This document shows positions 19,996 to 27,211 of a stretch of 64,000 nucleotides of DNA, piece by piece (the first letter of the stretch is position 1; every line of letters begins with the position of its first letter). The notes below the pieces were generated by a model that saw only the letters and a list, made by a program, of their open reading frames with translations, was not told the origin of the DNA and made no database searches. Source of the stretch: Collinsella aerofaciens (GTDB lineage Bacteria > Actinomycetota > Coriobacteriia > Coriobacteriales > Coriobacteriaceae); contig NZ_OY725712.1 of assembly GCF_963360655.1 (NCBI RefSeq), forward strand, positions 1,054,001 to 1,118,000, read 5' to 3'. The position numbers and the translations under genes were made by a program.

Positions 19996-21822
19996 CTAAC
20001 CAATGACCGACATGGTGAGCAGCACCGCAGCGGCGCAGTACGCCACGCACGAGATCATGACGGCAATAACGTTCATGGCGGTGCCCGACGTGTTGAGGTC
20101 ATGCTCGTCACGCCAGAACAGCACCATCAGGTAAATCACGGCGCTCATGTTGCCAACCAGGCAAATGATGGCAGCGATATTAAAGCACCCGGTAAAGAGT
20201 TGCTCCTCAAACATGGGCGCATCGGGGAACGCAGCGGTGCGCACCAGCTGGGCGCACAGATAGGTCACGAGTGACAGAATCAGGCCCATGCCCGTGCTCT
20301 GGAAGAAGAACCCCAGATACGGCTTGGGCTCGTCGTCGTGACCGTCATACTCCAGGAAGTAGTTCTTGACGAACGACACCATACGCGAGGCAGCCAGCAA
20401 CACGAGCGGCATGGCGCACATGGGGAACACCACCAAATGCGCGGAGCCGAGTGCCGTTCCCAACACGGTCGCCATAATGCACGAGGCAATGCCCCACACG
20501 ACAACCCAGTACTGGCGATGCACAAACCAGCTGAGCACGTTCGTCGAGTCGTCCGACGCGCTATCGCCCGAGCCGACACCGGCGATCTGCAGGTCCTCCT
20601 GATGCTCCTCGGCGATAACATCCATGGCGTCGTCGAAGGTCACGATACCCAGGATATGGCGGTTCTCGTCGCAGACAGGGATGGCAACCAGGTCGTACTT
20701 GGTCATCTCGTCCGTCACGTCTTCCTGGTCCTCGTCGGGCGACACATAGACCAGGTCGCGATAGGCCAGCTGACCCAGCGTGGCGTCGCGGTCGGCTACG
20801 ATCAGCGTGCGCAGCGAAAGCACGCCGGTCAGCATGCCGCTCGGATCCTCGGTATAGACGTAGTAGACGCTCTCAAAGTCCTCGTCGAGCTCGCGAATCG
20901 CCTCGATGGCGTCACCGACCGTTGCCGTGGCGGGCAGGGAGACAAACTCCGAGGTCATGATGCGGCCGGCGGTATTGTCCTCATACCCCAGCAGGTTACG
21001 AATCGCCTTCTCCTCCTTGACGCCCATCAGGCGCAGGAGCTTCTCGGCCTTCTCGTAATCGAGCTCGTCGATCAGGTCGGCTGCATCGTCCGGGTCCATC
21101 ATGGCCAGCATCGACGATGCGTCCGTGTCGGACAGGCCCTCGAGCATCTCGGTCATAAGCTCGTCGTCATCGAACTCCGAGATGGCCTCGGCGGCCTGGG
21201 CAGTATCGAGCTGCGCAAACACCTGCGCACGTAGGCGCGGGTCGAGCTGCTCGATAATGTCGGCGATGTCGGCAGGATGCAGCTCGCCGAGCGTCTTGTG
21301 CGACACCGAGAGTTGAATGTTCTTGGTCGAGCGATCGAGCAGGTCCATGTAGGACCAAGCGATGATGTCCTCACTGAGCGGCTTGCCCAGGTGCTTCATA
21401 AAGCCTTCGACGATATGCTCGAGCGCGGGGCTGATGGCGCGTAGCAGACCGCGGGCACCGACCTCGGCGCCCAGCAGGCGCAGCTGGTTTTCGCCCGACA
21501 TGGAAAACTTGATGTCGTTTACGCGCACGACCTTCATGCCCTGCGTGTCGACGATCTGCTTGTTGAGCACGTCGCGGGCGAGCAGGAGTTCGGTCGGCTG
21601 CAGGTACGAAAAACGGATTTCGGTGGCCGACGTCTTAAGGTGTACACCCGTCTCGTCGATACGGTCGACCCATTTGCGCCAGCTGATCATAAACGGCGTC
21701 TTGCCGGGTCCGCGGAACGCGAGCGACGTCACGTGCGGAAAAACTTCGCCGGTAGCAATACCAAAATCGTTGACCACGCCGAGCTTTTCGCCGTCGACGT
21801 CCAAGACCGGCAGTTTGAGCAT
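19996..21822 (-). CDS. PRC-barrel / MgtE-N / CBS membrane protein (Mg2+ transporter or sensor)
   Basis: About 608 residues from ATG 21822. Order of parts: two PRC-barrel-like segments (about 1-60 and 75-150), a MgtE intracellular N domain with helical Asp-rich repeats (about 175-280), two CBS domains (about 285-405), a linker and about five membrane segments (430-605). The tail is not an obvious classical MgtE pore. The protein may sense cytosolic Mg2+ and gate transport or partner the downstream Nramp-like protein. An in-frame TTG at 21840 with GGGGAG upstream is an alternative start. A 10-codon ORF (21824-21856) ends one base before ATG 21822. A long structured leader precedes the gene. Confidence 0.82.
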   Translation of the reverse strand: MLKLPVLDVDGEKLGVVNDFGIATGEVFPHVTSLAFRGPGKTPFMISWRKWVDRIDETGVHLKTSATEIRFSYLQPTELLLARDVLNKQIVDTQGMKVVRVNDIKFSMSGENQLRLLGAEVGARGLLRAISPALEHIVEGFMKHLGKPLSEDIIAWSYMDLLDRSTKNIQLSVSHKTLGELHPADIADIIEQLDPRLRAQVFAQLDTAQAAEAISEFDDDELMTEMLEGLSDTDASSMLAMMDPDDAADLIDELDYEKAEKLLRLMGVKEEKAIRNLLGYEDNTAGRIMTSEFVSLPATATVGDAIEAIRELDEDFESVYYVYTEDPSGMLTGVLSLRTLIVADRDATLGQLAYRDLVYVSPDEDQEDVTDEMTKYDLVAIPVCDENRHILGIVTFDDAMDVIAEEHQEDLQIAGVGSGDSASDDSTNVLSWFVHRQYWVVVWGIASCIMATVLGTALGSAHLVVFPMCAMPLVLLAASRMVSFVKNYFLEYDGHDDEPKPYLGFFFQSTGMGLILSLVTYLCAQLVRTAAFPDAPMFEEQLFTGCFNIAAIICLVGNMSAVIYLMVLFWRDEHDLNTSGTAMNVIAVMISCVAYCAAAVLLTMSVIG

Positions 21823-21823
21823 C

Positions 21824-21856
21824 TCACTCAGATAATTCAATGGTGCTCCCCATCAT
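21824..21856 (-). CDS. Short upstream ORF (10 codons) coupled to the MgtE-like gene
   Basis: MMGSTIELSE followed by TGA. It has the best Shine-Dalgarno in this region (CCGGAGGAATT before ATG 21856). Its TGA at 21824-21826 lies one base before ATG 21822 of the MgtE-like gene (TGAGATG), a geometry that permits translational reinitiation. Too short for any homology. Confidence 0.5.
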   Translation of the reverse strand: MMGSTIELSE

Positions 21857-22131
21857 AATTCCTCCGGACGCGGCCGCGCGTGCGGCGTCCGGGGGCTTCT
21901 GGATATGTATACGCATGCGCGGGCGGCACGCCGCTCGACGCTTACACCCCGTGCATGCGCAAAAAGCACCTGCATGGGGTCATCGACTGTATGGTCGAGG
22001 TTTGGATTTCACCTGTAACCTTTCTCTTGACCCTCATTAACCGCAGTAACTATAGCATCAGCATCGCCCTGCGGCATCGAATTTATGCGCTGCACATTGC
22101 AGGCATACCAAACACTGACGCATCCGTGACA
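21857..22131 (-). promoter_or_regulatory. Structured 5' leader of the MgtE-like/Nramp-like operon
   Basis: About 275 bases without a gene. On the minus strand CCGGACGC (21892-21885) pairs perfectly with GCGTCCGG (21871-21864), whose end overlaps the Shine-Dalgarno. A further stem pairs 21979-21971 with 21955-21947 (9 bp, one mismatch), and a small TCGAC/GTCGA hairpin lies upstream. The arrangement looks like a translational switch. I tested it by eye against the Mg2+ (M-box) leader and could not confirm the conserved core. Confidence 0.5.
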
Positions 22132-22141
22132 TAGTCATTGG
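22132..22141. repeat. Left half of the R palindrome, split by the IS110 element
   Basis: TAGTCATTGG. Joined to the right half at 23555-23573 it rebuilds the palindrome seen intact at 32072-32100. Confidence 0.75.
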
Positions 22142-22171
22142 GTGTTCCTATAGTTTTGTCAACCGTCGGGG

Positions 22172-23305
22172 CTACTCCCGGTAGGGCACCCGGTCGCGCA
22201 TCACGGCGTATATCGCCCTGAGCCGCTTCCTCGCGACGGCCTTGAGCGCCCGCCCGTGCCCCATGCCCCGCGCCCTGCAGGCCCGGTAGTACTCGCCGTA
22301 GCGCCCCGAGGACCTCACCAGGCTGTTGCACGAGAAGATCAGCAGGGACTTGAGCCTCGCGTCGCCGCGCCTGGACGCCCTGACCGACCTCACCGACGTT
22401 CCGGAGCTCCTCACCCTCGGGGCTATGCCGCAGTACGAGGCCAGGTGGTCGTGGTCCGGGAACCTCCCGATGTCGACCGACACCGCGAGCTGCGCCGCGG
22501 TCCTCGGGCCGATGCCGGGCACGGTGAGCAGGCACGCGTAGGTCTCGTCGCCCTCGAGCAGCGCCGCCGTCTCGGCCTCGAGGGCCCCGGCCTCGTCGAG
22601 GGCCTCCGATATCCGGGCGGCCAGGAACCTGACCTGCCTGTTCTCGGCCTCGATGAGCGCCGGCGGGGGCGCAGTCGAGGCGGCCGCGGCCTCCCCGGCG
22701 GCCTCGGCCTGCGGCCCCTCGGCCCCCGAGCGGGCGATCCCCCACGCCCCGCCGAACCCGGCGAGCAGCTCCAGCCACCGGCGGTCCGACAGGTCGACGG
22801 CGGCCTCGAGGGCCGGGCAGGACTCGAGCAGCACGGCGCGCAGGCGGTTCTTGTCCCTGGTCGCGCAGGCGACGACGTGGTCGCGCTGCGACGAGAGGGC
22901 GCGCGCGGCCTCGAGGGCCTCGCCGCGGCCCGGGACCCCCGACAGGGAGTCCGGCACACCCAGGGCGGTCCGCGCGATCACCGCGGCGTCGCGCTCGTCG
23001 GTCTTGGCCTCGCCGGCGAACAGCCCGGCGGCGCGGCTGGCGGCGAGGCCGGGCAGGTGGGCGACCCCCAGACCCGCGGCGCGGGCGCGCCTCACGGCGA
23101 GGGACCCTATGTTGCGGAACTGGTCGACCACGACGAGCGTGCCGGCGGGCACGGAGGCGAACAGCGCGTCGAGCTCGGCCTCCCTGTTGCGGACGGGGGC
23201 GCTGGACAGCACCTCCCCGTCGCGGTCGATCAGGCAGGCCCAGTGGGAGGACTTGCCGACGTCTAGGCCGAGCACGGCCGCGGGCCTGGTCGATGGCGCT
23301 TTCAC
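22172..23305 (-). CDS. IS110-family transposase (DEDD recombinase)
   Basis: A 377-residue recombinase. The N-terminal RuvC-like DEDD domain opens with AVLGLDVGKSSHWACL (first Asp about residue 15) and continues through VVVDQFRNIG and AKTDERDAAVIA. The C-terminal Tnp_IS116/IS110/IS902 domain has LLTVPGIGPRTAAQLA and FSCNSL with the catalytic-type Ser. GTG at 23305 follows GGAAGGA. Intact, so likely active. Its codon use is more GC-rich than that of its neighbours. Confidence 0.92.
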   Translation of the reverse strand: MKAPSTRPAAVLGLDVGKSSHWACLIDRDGEVLSSAPVRNREAELDALFASVPAGTLVVVDQFRNIGSLAVRRARAAGLGVAHLPGLAASRAAGLFAGEAKTDERDAAVIARTALGVPDSLSGVPGRGEALEAARALSSQRDHVVACATRDKNRLRAVLLESCPALEAAVDLSDRRWLELLAGFGGAWGIARSGAEGPQAEAAGEAAAASTAPPPALIEAENRQVRFLAARISEALDEAGALEAETAALLEGDETYACLLTVPGIGPRTAAQLAVSVDIGRFPDHDHLASYCGIAPRVRSSGTSVRSVRASRRGDARLKSLLIFSCNSLVRSSGRYGEYYRACRARGMGHGRALKAVARKRLRAIYAVMRDRVPYRE

Positions 23306-23554
23306 GGTGGTATCCTTCCGGTAGTCGTTCGACCGGATGGCCTCCCCCTCGGCACTCACATTACCAGCCGCGGCGCCTGCCCGGCACTTTCCTATCAGCC
23401 GTCGGGGGCGGCGCGTCCCGCGCCGGCAGCACCCAACAGGCCCTCTCGGGGGCAGGGACATTCGGCCGTGCGCGGGCGCCCGGTCGGCGGCCCGTTCTGG
23501 GCGCGCCTCAATCGTAGCCCGAGACGGGCCCGGGCTGACAATTTCGACTGTAAT
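23306..23554 (-). ncRNA. Candidate bridge-RNA region of the IS110 element
   Basis: A 249-nt, very GC-rich, non-coding left end upstream of the transposase. This is the position of the bridge RNA in characterised IS110 elements. I see no conserved motif by eye and no covariance test was possible, so this is inference from position. Confidence 0.4.
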
Positions 23555-23584
23555 GGACGTTCTAAAATGACTACCCAATGACTA
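23555..23584. repeat. Right half of the interrupted R palindrome plus an extra copy of its arm
   Basis: GGACGTTCTAAAATGACTA (23555-23573), then CCCAATGACTAC ending in the stop codon (TAG on the minus strand) of the polysaccharide-deacetylase-like gene at 23582-23584. Confidence 0.75.
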
Positions 23585-24988
23585 CTCTGTGGTGTCGTCG
23601 TCCTCGGCAAGTTGGGGGAACACGGCGTCCTTGGGCATGGTGACCTTCGTCAGCGAGGTGAGCTTTTTGCTCAGCGACGTGTCCGTCTTGACCAGGTCGC
23701 TGAGCGTCACGATCTTGTAGCCGTCGGCAATGAGGCCGTCGATAATCTGCGGCAGCGCCTCGAGCGTCTGCTCGGCGCATTCGTCTCTATCGGTGAGCAG
23801 CACGATATTGCCCGGCGTCACCGAATCGAGCACCGTCGAGACCTGCTCGTCGGCACCGTTGAGCAGCCAGTCGCCCGAGTCAATATTCCACGAGACCACG
23901 GCGGAGACCAGGTCCATCGCATCAATCCAGTTTTGCTCGTCAAAGGCAGCGTAGGGAGCACGCAGTAGCATCGTCTTCACGCCGGTCGCCGACTTAATCG
24001 CATCGGTGCCTTTCGGGATCTGTTCGCGTACCGCCTCACGGTCCTGACCCTTGAGCGAATCGTCGCTGTAGCTGTTGGATCCGATCTCGCACCCGGCATC
24101 GACAATCGCCTTGGCCGTGGCAGGCGAGGCCTCGGCCGCATCGCCCGAAAGGAAGAACGTCGCGGTGACGCCCTTTTCCTTGAGCACCTGCAAGATCTGT
24201 TTGGTGGCGCCGCTCGGACCCTCGTCAAACGTCAGCGCCACGTACTTTTTGTTGCCCTTGGGCGCCACGCTGGCGCACGCAACAACGCAATCGGTGGCGG
24301 GCACAACCTCGCCGCGGTCTTGCGTCTTGCCCGACTGCTCACCAACCCACACCTCGGAGCGGCCCTGGACACCCCACGTCTGCACATACTCGATAGCGCC
24401 CGTACCCTCGACCTTGAGCTTGGGCTCGATAACCGTAGCCTGAACCTCGTGCTTCTCGTAGGTGTTACGGCCATCCTTGACCGTCACCTTCTCGCCGCCC
24501 TCAAGTTCGCGGCTACCCCATTTGCCCTGTTTCACGCGCTTGCCGTCGACCTTCACCGACAGCTTTTCGCCCCCATGGCGCTTGAGCACGCTGTCATCGA
24601 CGGCCAGCAGGTCGCCTGCGTCGTAGGTGTCAGTCAACTCCTGGTCGTCGATGAGATTCTGCAGCGTAGAGCCCACACGCACCGCGGTCTTCTGGCCGTT
24701 GAGCTCCACGTCCACACTGCGGTTGACGTAGCCCACGACGGCAGCGATAAACAGCACGAGCGCGCAACCCACGGCGATGAGCGCGTAGGGCAGGCGAGAC
24801 GAACGACGGGGCGTACGGCTGTTGCCGATGCGCGCACTGCGGTCGCTAAAGCCGCGGCTATGGTTGAGATACATCGCGCCGGGCTTACGGTGACGCTTGC
24901 GCTGACCGCTGGGCAGCTGCCCCAGGTCGCGGCGCGCCGTCGGACGCGTACCCGAACGCCCGTTTAAGTTGGATCCGTTTTGGCGCAT
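23582..24988 (-). CDS. Membrane-anchored NodB-fold protein, catalytically degenerate
   Basis: A 468-residue protein. A Lys/Arg-rich N-terminus, one TM (68-87), an extracytoplasmic G5/SH3-like beta region (about 90-190) and a NodB polysaccharide-deacetylase domain (about 245-455). The five catalytic motifs are altered: TFDEGP for TFDDGP (253-258), GSNSYSDD where the metal-binding His-x3-His should be (303-310), RAPY (343-346), WNIDSGDW (367-374) and LLTD where LLHD is expected (397-400). Both metal His and the catalytic His are absent, so deacetylase activity is unlikely. It may bind glycan or scaffold a wall complex. ATG 24988 has GGGGAGGG upstream. Confidence 0.88.
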   Translation of the reverse strand: MRQNGSNLNGRSGTRPTARRDLGQLPSGQRKRHRKPGAMYLNHSRGFSDRSARIGNSRTPRRSSRLPYALIAVGCALVLFIAAVVGYVNRSVDVELNGQKTAVRVGSTLQNLIDDQELTDTYDAGDLLAVDDSVLKRHGGEKLSVKVDGKRVKQGKWGSRELEGGEKVTVKDGRNTYEKHEVQATVIEPKLKVEGTGAIEYVQTWGVQGRSEVWVGEQSGKTQDRGEVVPATDCVVACASVAPKGNKKYVALTFDEGPSGATKQILQVLKEKGVTATFFLSGDAAEASPATAKAIVDAGCEIGSNSYSDDSLKGQDREAVREQIPKGTDAIKSATGVKTMLLRAPYAAFDEQNWIDAMDLVSAVVSWNIDSGDWLLNGADEQVSTVLDSVTPGNIVLLTDRDECAEQTLEALPQIIDGLIADGYKIVTLSDLVKTDTSLSKKLTSLTKVTMPKDAVFPQLAEDDDTTE

Positions 24989-25007
24989 GTGCCCTCCCCC
25001 ATAAACA

Positions 25008-25039
25008 CAGCAAGCCGGAGCAACAGGTCTCCGGCTTGC
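25008..25039 (-). terminator. Hairpin after the PRC-barrel gene
   Basis: GCAAGCCGGAG (25010-25020) pairs with CTCCGGCTTGC (25029-25039). On the minus strand a weak T-rich stretch (TGTGTTTATG) follows. Confidence 0.65.
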
Positions 25040-25060
25040 CTCCCATCATTTGGTACGTCG

Positions 25061-25816
25061 CTATTTTGTAGCTTTTGACGAGCCTCCGCTCGCCTTTTGG
25101 TATTCGTCCTTAAAGGCCTTGAACATGCCGCGCGTCTTGCCGAGCTGCTTGCCCAGTGCGCGACTGCCCTTGTCCACGGCAACCGATCCCTTGTCGTCGA
25201 GCACCTTGGCGCCCTTCTTGACCTTATCGCCCACCACGACGCTTGCCTCGGCAGCCTTTGCGGCGGCGCCGCCCGAATACCCGAGCGACTTGACCTCGTC
25301 CGAGACGACCATCGCGCCGTTCTCGTAGCCGCGCAGCATCGTCGGCGGCACCTGCGTGTCACCAACCAAAACACTCGAAGCAGCACCGGCGGTCACATAG
25401 AACGTCTGCACGACACCCGAACGCGGCTTGAACTCCACATCCGAGCAATAGCCCACGACATCGCCCGACTCCGTGCGCACGTCCATGCCAACCCAGATAA
25501 TGCAATCGTCCAGGTTGATGTCGAGGCGCTTGGCCGCAGCGGCATCGTAGGTGCCCTTGACGTCGTCAACCGCGATGGCGCCCTCGTAGACGCCAATGGC
25601 ATCGAGCGCCACAAATCGGTCGGGGCGCTCGATCATACCCGCGATATCGGACTGGCGAACCATAAAGCCCACCACGCGCGTACCGCCCGGGGTAAAGACC
25701 GGAAAGTGAATCTTGCCGAGCTTTTTAGGGCTGCGCGGCGTGCCATCTTTTTTGGTGCGCTTGTCCTCGGTAGGCTTGCGATAGATCTTGGCGCCGACAA
25801 AATCCCCGGCGCGCAT
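25061..25816 (-). CDS. PRC-barrel domain protein
   Basis: A 251-residue soluble protein. It begins MRAGDFVGAKIYRK and carries PRC-barrel-like beta repeats (FPVFTPGGTRVVGFMV and later VGYCSDVEFKPRSGVVQ), with a Lys-rich linker near the start and a Lys/Ala-rich tail (KVKKGAKVLDDKG...SSKATK). The family is linked to RNA or ribosome maturation and to membrane-associated proteins, but no function is established. The ATG overlaps the TAA of the upstream YtxH-like gene by one base, so they are co-translated. Confidence 0.78.
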   Translation of the reverse strand: MRAGDFVGAKIYRKPTEDKRTKKDGTPRSPKKLGKIHFPVFTPGGTRVVGFMVRQSDIAGMIERPDRFVALDAIGVYEGAIAVDDVKGTYDAAAAKRLDINLDDCIIWVGMDVRTESGDVVGYCSDVEFKPRSGVVQTFYVTAGAASSVLVGDTQVPPTMLRGYENGAMVVSDEVKSLGYSGGAAAKAAEASVVVGDKVKKGAKVLDDKGSVAVDKGSRALGKQLGKTRGMFKAFKDEYQKASGGSSKATK

Positions 25817-26205
25817 TATGCCTCGGTCGAGGGCTCCGCAGCCTCGGTATCAGCCTCGACGGCGTTCTCGACCACGACATCGGCGGCGGGCGTCACGTTG
25901 CCGCCCGAGATGGCGTCGTTGAGCTGCTCGCGTAGCTGGTCCATGCGCTCGCGAGCAAGATCGACCTTGGCACGCAGGTCATCGGTCTTGGCGTCGACCA
26001 TCGGGCCAAAATCGTTGACCGCGGCGCGGGCCTCCTCGGCACCGTGCTCGTAGGTGTCGCGCATGTTATCCCAGGCGTCGTTGGCGATATCGGCAGCCAT
26101 GGCGCGGGTCTCGGCGCCCGAGCGCGGAGCCAGGGCGACGCCGATGATGGCGCCGGCGGCAGCACCGAAGAGCGCACCCGAGATAAAGTTGAAAGTCTTA
26201 CCCAT
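25816..26205 (-). CDS. YtxH-family small membrane-associated protein
   Basis: About 129 residues. A glycine-rich amphipathic/transmembrane segment (FNFISGALFGAAAGAIIGVALAP) is followed by a charged helical region (about 35-105) and an acidic tail. This layout is that of YtxH / general stress 'gas vesicle'-type proteins. ATG 26205 is preferred; an ATG two codons earlier (26211) overlaps the same AGGAGAGG site. The stop overlaps the next start by one base. Confidence 0.78.
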   Translation of the reverse strand: MGKTFNFISGALFGAAAGAIIGVALAPRSGAETRAMAADIANDAWDNMRDTYEHGAEEARAAVNDFGPMVDAKTDDLRAKVDLARERMDQLREQLNDAISGGNVTPAADVVVENAVEADTEAAEPSTEA

Positions 26206-26341
26206 GTTCATTCCTCTCCTGCGGGCACCTCGGCGCCCACCGTTTGAATGTTGTCCATTATACCCGCAGCACTGCGCTTGCCGTCTTGCTCATCTGCGTA
26301 CGGTAAAGGCGCAGGTACATAATGGTGATAAGCGAGTGAGC

Positions 26342-27187
26342 CTACTCCTGCGGCACGGCCGGCATGGCCACCGTGGCGGCCGGGTCTTCGCCGGCGCCGT
26401 CAACGAGCGGCAGCGTTCCCTCGTGCGCGGGGGCAACCGGAGCCGTCGCCGCGCCACCGTAGACGGCAGCGGGGGCCTCGTGGCTCTCAGCGGTCGCGCC
26501 CTCGGTATCGATTGCCTCCTGCGGCACGTCGTCAAAGTTCGGGACGCCCTGGGGCTCCGCGGACTCGGGCTCGGAAGCCGCCTCGGCAGGCGCCTCGTCG
26601 ACAGGATCGACGGCAGCCTCGGCAGGCGCCTCGCCCTCGGTCGCGTCCCCGGCCTCGTCCTCGGCGTTCGCGGCGGCGACGGCCTCGTGCGGATCCTTGC
26701 CCTCGGCCTCGGCACGCATGCCCAGCACCAGGTTGCGCAGGCCCGCGACCGTACCGTCCACATCGGGAGCGGGCTGGTCCGCATGCAGATAGGCCCAATC
26801 CATCATAAAGGTCGCCGAAGACAGCGCGCCGATGGCCAGCGCGTCGTCGGGACACGAAAGCTCGACCTCAAAGACACGCTCATCGTGCTCGCTCACACGA
26901 GTGCGGCCGCACGAAATGCTGCCGGCAAGCCCGGTCTCGTTCATGAGCTCGACCGTCACGTGCTCCAGCAGATGGCAAAGCTCGGTCTGGCCCATGCAGT
27001 CCTGGAACTCGCGACCGGAATCGCCCAGGCACAGATGCTTGGCAATCGCGGGCACCAGGTAGTACACGCGCGCCGTGGCTTCGATGTCCTCCGAGGTCAT
27101 GAGCGGCATGCCGGGGTTCACCAGCACATGCGCGCAGATCTTGTCCTCGCTGACGGTGACCTTAAGGATGTTGAACAGGCCTGCCAT
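26342..27187 (-). CDS. Conserved hypothetical with cyanophycin-synthetase-like N domain and acidic tail
   Basis: A 281-residue protein. Residues 1-140 are well structured; GQTELCHLLEHVTVELMNETGLAGS recalls the EHVALEL motif of the N-terminal domain found in cyanophycin synthetase-like proteins. No ATP-grasp or ligase domain follows. From about residue 155 the protein is Ala/Glu/Pro-rich and low complexity, probably disordered. It sits between the YtxH-like gene and the CorC-like gene, on the same strand. Function unknown; the likeness is weak. Confidence 0.65.
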   Translation of the reverse strand: MAGLFNILKVTVSEDKICAHVLVNPGMPLMTSEDIEATARVYYLVPAIAKHLCLGDSGREFQDCMGQTELCHLLEHVTVELMNETGLAGSISCGRTRVSEHDERVFEVELSCPDDALAIGALSSATFMMDWAYLHADQPAPDVDGTVAGLRNLVLGMRAEAEGKDPHEAVAAANAEDEAGDATEGEAPAEAAVDPVDEAPAEAASEPESAEPQGVPNFDDVPQEAIDTEGATAESHEAPAAVYGGAATAPVAPAHEGTLPLVDGAGEDPAATVAMPAVPQE

Positions 27188-27211
27188 AACTCTCCCCTAC
27201 TCTTCCTTGCC

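Larger units (their letters stand above)
22142..23554 (-). mobile_element. IS110-family insertion sequence
   Basis: About 1413 bp with one transposase gene, no inverted repeats and no obvious target duplication, as is usual for IS110. The boundaries are defined by the two halves of the interrupted R palindrome. The 249-nt segment 23306-23554 upstream of the transposase is GC-rich and non-coding; in IS110 elements this end encodes a bridge RNA. Confidence 0.8.

Noticed and set aside
21857-22131. Assignment of the MgtE-like leader as an M-box (Mg2+) riboswitch
   Set aside because: The context fits, but I could not find the conserved core sequences, so it is listed only as a structured leader.
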